A DNA stretch of 9,796 nt from NCBI GenBank assembly GCA_964591885.1, contig CAZQCJ010000017.1:1-9796 (forward strand), given 5' to 3'. Source of the DNA: CAZQCJ01 sp964591885. Its GTDB lineage: Bacteria; Patescibacteriota; Microgenomatia; PFEM01; JAPLYW01. The notes below the pieces were generated by a model. The model made no database searches, was not told the origin of the DNA, and saw only the letters and a list, made by a program, of their open reading frames with translations. Position numbers and translations under genes: made by a program. Positions within the stretch are counted from its first letter, which is position 1. Each line of letters opens with the position of its first letter. This document shows positions 6,571 through 9,796 of this stretch, piece by piece.

Positions 6571-6599
6571 ATTATAAATTTAAAAGAATGAAGTGGGAA
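6571..6599 (-). promoter_or_regulatory. Putative promoter of cca, reaching into the start of recJ
   Basis: On the minus strand TTCCCA (6599-6594, four of six matches to TTGACA) is followed after 17 bases by a perfect TATAAT (6576-6571). Transcription would start near 6564, giving a leader of about 30 bases to the ATG at 6533. The same AT-rich stretch read on the plus strand contains TATAAA (6573-6578), about ten bases before the recJ ATG at 6588, but I see no -35 box at the right distance for it. The recJ start at 6588 would then be nearly leaderless. The rest of the 54-bp gap is plain AT-rich sequence. Confidence 0.4.
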
Positions 6600-8216
6600 A
6601 TATTAAGCAAAACTAGAAATAAAGAGATTGTTAAAATTCTTCTGGCTAACCGAGGCCTAAAAACAAAAAAACAAATAGAAAATTTTTTAAGGCCTAAAAA
6701 ACCAGATGATTTGACTTTTGAGGACGTTGGTCTTGATTTGGAACAATTAAAAAAGGCTGTCAGAAGGATTAAAAAAGCCATTCAAAAGAAAGAAAAAATT
6801 GTTATTTATGGTGATTTTGATACTGATGGAGTCTGTAGCACCGCTATTTTATGGGAAGCTTTACATTATCTAAAAGCTGAAGTAATGCCTTTTATCCCTA
6901 AACGTGAGGAAGGCTATGGTTTGAAAGTTGAAAAGATTGAGCAGATGGCTAAAGAAGGGATTAAGTTAATTATTACTGTTGACCAGGGAATTGTTGCTTA
7001 TCCACAGGTTGAGAAGGCTAATAAGCTAGGTCTTGACGTGATTATTACTGATCATCATGTTTTAGGGGGGAAAAAGCCAAAGGCCTTAGCTGTTGTTCAT
7101 ACAACAAAATTAGCTGGTTGTGGTGTTGCTTGGTTTTTAGCAAAATATCTTCAGGCTAAAACTGAAGAGATGCTCGATTTAGTGACCATAGGGACAATTA
7201 CTGACATGGTTCCTTTAACTGGGGCTAATCGTTCTTTAGTTAAATTTGGTCTTGAAAAAGTTCAGAAAACTAAACGATCAGGCTTGCAAGCTCTTTTTGA
7301 TTTTTGTGGCTTGGATAAAAAGAAAATTGGTACTTATGAAATTGGTTTTATTATTGGACCGAGAATTAATGCTGCCGGGAGGATGGATGACCCAATAGAA
7401 TCCTTAAGATTAGTTTGTACAAAAAATGAATTGAAGGCGATTGGTTTAGCTCAAAAAATAAATCAAAAAAATCGGGAAAGACAAATTCTTACCGAAAAAA
7501 CTATTATTCACGCTCGAGAAATTTGGTTAAAAGAAGATAAGGAGGATAATTTGATTTTTGTAGGTGACGAATCTTATCAAGAAGGGATTGTTGGTTTAGT
7601 GGCTGGTAGATTGTCAGAGGAGTTTTACCGGCCGGCAGTTGTTCTTTCTTTAGGGAAGGAATTCTCCAAAGCCTCAGCCCGTTCAATAAAAGAATTTAAT
7701 ATTATTAAAGCTCTTCAGAGTTGTGGGGAAATTTTAGTCTCTCATGGTGGTCATCCTAGGGCAGCCGGTTTTACAGTGGAAACAACTAAAATAAGCCTTT
7801 TAAAAGAAAAATTAATGAAAATTGCTCAAAATAGATTGAAAAACCAGAATTTATTGCCAAGCTTAAAGATTGACATGGAATTAAATTTAGAAGAGGTGAA
7901 TCTTGATTTATATCAGCAAATAGCAAAGTTAGAGCCGTTTGGACAGGATAATCCCCAGCCTGTTTTTGTCAGTCGTCAAGTAAATCTTATTGAGGCTCGA
8001 GCTGTTGGTAATGGTCAAAAGCATTTGAAACTTCGCTTGGCTTCCTCTTTGTCTCGTTGTTTTTTTGAAGGAATTGCTTTTGGCTTGGGAGGCTTGCTTC
8101 CTCAATTGACATCATTATCTAAAATCGATATTGTTTACAACTTATCCCTTAATGAATGGAATGGGCAACGACAATTACAACTTAAGGTAAAAGATATTAA
8201 GGCAGCGGATTTTTGA
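6588..8216 (+). CDS. recJ: Single-stranded-DNA-specific 5'-3' exonuclease RecJ
   Basis: A 542-residue DHH-family nuclease acting in the RecF recombination pathway and in repair. The DHH domain shows motif I YGDFDTDGVCS (74-84; D76, D78, D80), motif II TVDQG (130-134; D132), motif III ITDHH (153-157) and motif IV TITDMVPL (203-210; D206), then GPRINAAGRMDD (257-268). The DHHA1 half has EGIVGLVAGRL (332-342), ASARSIKEFN (362-371) and the SHGGHPRAAGF nucleic-acid motif (385-395). The C-terminal OB-fold begins around KLEPFGQDNPQPVF (447-460). All catalytic Asp and His are present. The loop between DHH and LAGCGVAW (175-182) is about ten residues shorter than in E. coli RecJ and lacks the usual NPN segment, which fits the compact size (E. 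coli 577). There is no Shine-Dalgarno sequence, and the gene diverges from cca and overlaps or abuts rel. Confidence 0.95.
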   Translation: MKWEILSKTRNKEIVKILLANRGLKTKKQIENFLRPKKPDDLTFEDVGLDLEQLKKAVRRIKKAIQKKEKIVIYGDFDTDGVCSTAILWEALHYLKAEVMPFIPKREEGYGLKVEKIEQMAKEGIKLIITVDQGIVAYPQVEKANKLGLDVIITDHHVLGGKKPKALAVVHTTKLAGCGVAWFLAKYLQAKTEEMLDLVTIGTITDMVPLTGANRSLVKFGLEKVQKTKRSGLQALFDFCGLDKKKIGTYEIGFIIGPRINAAGRMDDPIESLRLVCTKNELKAIGLAQKINQKNRERQILTEKTIIHAREIWLKEDKEDNLIFVGDESYQEGIVGLVAGRLSEEFYRPAVVLSLGKEFSKASARSIKEFNIIKALQSCGEILVSHGGHPRAAGFTVETTKISLLKEKLMKIAQNRLKNQNLLPSLKIDMELNLEEVNLDLYQQIAKLEPFGQDNPQPVFVSRQVNLIEARAVGNGQKHLKLRLASSLSRCFFEGIAFGLGGLLPQLTSLSKIDIVYNLSLNEWNGQRQLQLKVKDIKAADF

Positions 8217-8218
8217 AT

Positions 8219-9694
8219 ATGGAGAAAAAGTTCAATCAACTTTTAAAAGAAATTAAAAGTTATCATCCCCAAGCTGATTTGAGTTTAATAAAGAAAGCTT
8301 ATGATTTTGCCTCTCAAGCCCATCAAGGACAAAAAAGACTTTCCGGCGAGCCTTTTATTTTTCATCCCTTATCAGTGGCGGAAGTTTTAGCTGACTGGCG
8401 TTTAGACACAGGTTCAATTGTGGCTGGTTTACTTCATGATGTAGTCGAAGACGGTGGAGTCAAAAAAGAAAGATTGGGGAAGGAATTCGGTCAGGATATT
8501 GCTCAGTTAGTTGATGGGGTAACTAAAATTGGGGAAATTAAATTACGTGGAGAAGCCAAAGATGTTTTTGTGGAAAATTTGCGTAAAATGATTATGGTTA
8601 TGGCTCATGATTTGCGCGTGGTTTTAATCAAATTGGCTGATCGTTATCATAATTTACAAAGCCTTCATGTTTTACCCTTAGTAAAACAAAAGAGAATTGC
8701 TCAAGAGACCTTAGAAGTCTATGCCCCTTTGGCTGAAAGATTGGGAATCGGCGAGATGAAAGGGAGATTGGAGGATTTGGCTTTTCCTTATGCTTTTCCT
8801 GAAGAATATCAATGGGTTAAAGATTTTGCTTGGCCTTATTATCAACAAAGCGAAGATTATATTCAAACTTTGAAAAAGGAGATTTTAGATGTTTTAGCTG
8901 AAAAGGGAATTCAAGCTGAAGTCCGTGGCCGAGCTAAACACCTTTATAGTTTATATAAAAAATTATCGCGCCCGGAAATTGATAAAGACATTACTAAAAT
9001 TTATGATTTAATGGCTTTGAGAATTATTGTTAAGACTATTGAAGAATGCTATCTTGCCTTGGGGATTATTCATCAGTTTTATAAACCGGTTCCCTCGGTT
9101 GGTGTCCGTGATTTTATTGCCCAGCCTAAACCAAATGGTTATCAGTCAATTCATACTAATGTTTTTACCCAAAAAAAGATTGTAGAGATTCAAATCAGAA
9201 CTAGGGAAATGCAGGAAGAAGCAGAAAACGGCATTGCCGCTCATTGGTATTACAATCAGCAGAAATATAAGAAAACTGATGAAGCTCAAGTCCAAAAAGG
9301 TTTTTTTGCCCCCACTAAAAAAATGTCTTGGGTTAAAGAATTAGTTCAGTGGCAGCAGGAATTAGTTGATTCCCAAGAATTTTTAAATTCTTTAAAATTT
9401 GATGCTTTAAGTCATCGAATTTTTGTTTTTTCGCCAAAAGGTGACGTTTTTGATTTACCGGCAGAAGCTACGCCGATTGATTTTGCTTATCTTGTTCATT
9501 CAGAATTGGGTGATCGATGTCGTGGGGCTAAGGTTGACGGTAGGATAGTCTCTTTAGATTTTCATTTAAAGAGTGGACAAATGGTAGAGATTTTGGTTGA
9601 CAAAAACAAAAAGAAACCTTCTCAAGACTGGTTGAATTTTGTCATTACTCAACAAGCTCGGCGGAAGATTGCAAAACATTACCGTAAAAGATAA
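8219..9694 (+). CDS. rel: Short bifunctional-type (p)ppGpp synthetase/hydrolase (HD-SYN-TGS)
   Basis: A 491-residue long-RSH protein controlling the alarmone (p)ppGpp. The hydrolase HD domain is intact: R40, H49, LLHDVVED (71-78) and LADRYHNLQSL (139-149), covering the metal- and substrate-binding residues. The synthetase domain has KHLYSLYKKL (240-249), IYDLMALRIIV (261-271), NGYQSIHT (306-313), EIQIRT (323-328) and IAAHW (339-343). A TGS domain spans about 397-460, and the protein then ends after a short basic helix. Classical Rel/SpoT/RelA proteins (about 700-740 residues) continue with helical, zinc-finger and ACT domains that are absent here; the stop is a clean TAA followed at once by aspS, so this looks native rather than broken. 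At the RxKD/ExDD position it reads GVRD (295-298). ATG 8219 is used; TTG 8213 would overlap the recJ stop as TTGA and add two residues. Confidence 0.93.
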   Translation: MEKKFNQLLKEIKSYHPQADLSLIKKAYDFASQAHQGQKRLSGEPFIFHPLSVAEVLADWRLDTGSIVAGLLHDVVEDGGVKKERLGKEFGQDIAQLVDGVTKIGEIKLRGEAKDVFVENLRKMIMVMAHDLRVVLIKLADRYHNLQSLHVLPLVKQKRIAQETLEVYAPLAERLGIGEMKGRLEDLAFPYAFPEEYQWVKDFAWPYYQQSEDYIQTLKKEILDVLAEKGIQAEVRGRAKHLYSLYKKLSRPEIDKDITKIYDLMALRIIVKTIEECYLALGIIHQFYKPVPSVGVRDFIAQPKPNGYQSIHTNVFTQKKIVEIQIRTREMQEEAENGIAAHWYYNQQKYKKTDEAQVQKGFFAPTKKMSWVKELVQWQQELVDSQEFLNSLKFDALSHRIFVFSPKGDVFDLPAEATPIDFAYLVHSELGDRCRGAKVDGRIVSLDFHLKSGQMVEILVDKNKKKPSQDWLNFVITQQARRKIAKHYRKR

Positions 9695-9704
9695 AATTGT
9701 TTTT

Positions 9705-9796
9705 ATGGAAAGAACTTTAATTAGTCAAACTCCGAAAAAAATTGGCCAGAAAGTTAAACTTTGCGGTTGGGTGAATACTCGGCGTGATCACGGCCA
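9705..9796 (+). CDS. aspS: Aspartyl-tRNA synthetase, N-terminal fragment (runs off window)
   Basis: The last 92 bases encode 30 residues beginning MERTLISQTPKKIG and reaching CGWVNTRRDHG, the start of the N-terminal OB-fold anticodon-binding domain of class IIb synthetases. The GWVxxRRDHG pattern and the MERT start point to AspRS rather than AsnRS or LysRS, though a non-discriminating AspRS that also charges tRNA-Asn cannot be told apart here. The ATG lies ten bases after the rel stop without a Shine-Dalgarno sequence, so it is probably read from the recJ-rel transcript. The catalytic domain is outside the window. Confidence 0.85.
   Translation, partial: MERTLISQTPKKIGQKVKLCGWVNTRRDHG

Noticed and set aside
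8219..9694. Rel truncated by frameshift or assembly error
   Set aside because: The reading frame ends in a normal stop after a complete TGS domain and aspS starts ten bases later, leaving no remnant of ACT-coding sequence.
1..9796. CRISPR array, tRNA or rRNA genes, insertion sequences, riboswitches or a hidden defence system
   Set aside because: Genes fill nearly the whole window, the largest gap is 54 bp, and no spaced direct repeats, terminal inverted repeats, transposase motifs or cloverleaf sequences were seen.

Overview
The window looks like a piece of a small, AT-rich bacterial chromosome from the Candidate Phyla Radiation (Patescibacteria, Parcubacteria/Microgenomates-like). The grounds are the tight packing (several 4-bp stop/start overlaps), the company of DUF5679, DUF4446 and DUF3048 proteins, a winged-helix/nucleotidyltransferase-like regulator of a type common in those genomes, and short forms of RecJ and Rel. 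The lineage is inferred from recalled family patterns, not from a search. Six genes end in TGA, so UGA is a stop here, which argues against the recoded Gracilibacteria/SR1 code.

Layout: (1) 1-378, minus strand: the first 15 codons of a DUF5679-type CxxC protein at the left edge, preceded by a small basic protein with a C-terminal membrane helix. (2) 379-422: a 44-bp divergent intergenic region carrying two superimposed promoter-like sequences; the plus-strand one is nearly consensus and places transcription start at the ATG of the first gene. (3) 423-5125, plus strand: a six-gene run, DUF4446 - DUF3048 - wHTH/NTase-like regulator - AbrB-like protein - secD - secF, with tiny gaps or ATGA overlaps, probably one transcript. 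(4) 5130-6533, minus strand: a class II CCA-adding/poly(A)-polymerase-type nucleotidyltransferase with an HD domain, tail-to-tail with secF across 4 bp. (5) 6588-9796, plus strand: recJ - rel - aspS, again nearly gapless; aspS runs off the right edge.

How the genes work together: SecD and SecF form the proton-driven accessory subcomplex of the Sec translocon. The CCA enzyme, AspRS and Rel concern tRNA maturation, charging and the stringent response, and RecJ is the 5'-3' single-strand exonuclease of recombination and repair. The order secD-secF ... recJ ... rel ... aspS matches the Bacillus order secDF-recJ-apt-relA-dtd-hisS-aspS with genes removed and cca placed in reverse. This is mostly an ordinary housekeeping region and I do not see a hidden defence or mobile system. 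The points worth a second look are the overlapping leaderless promoters, the scarcity of Shine-Dalgarno sequences, the regulator with a degenerate nucleotidyltransferase domain beside an AbrB protein, the altered RxKD-position motif and missing C-terminal domains of Rel, and a perfect 20-bp palindrome inside secF.
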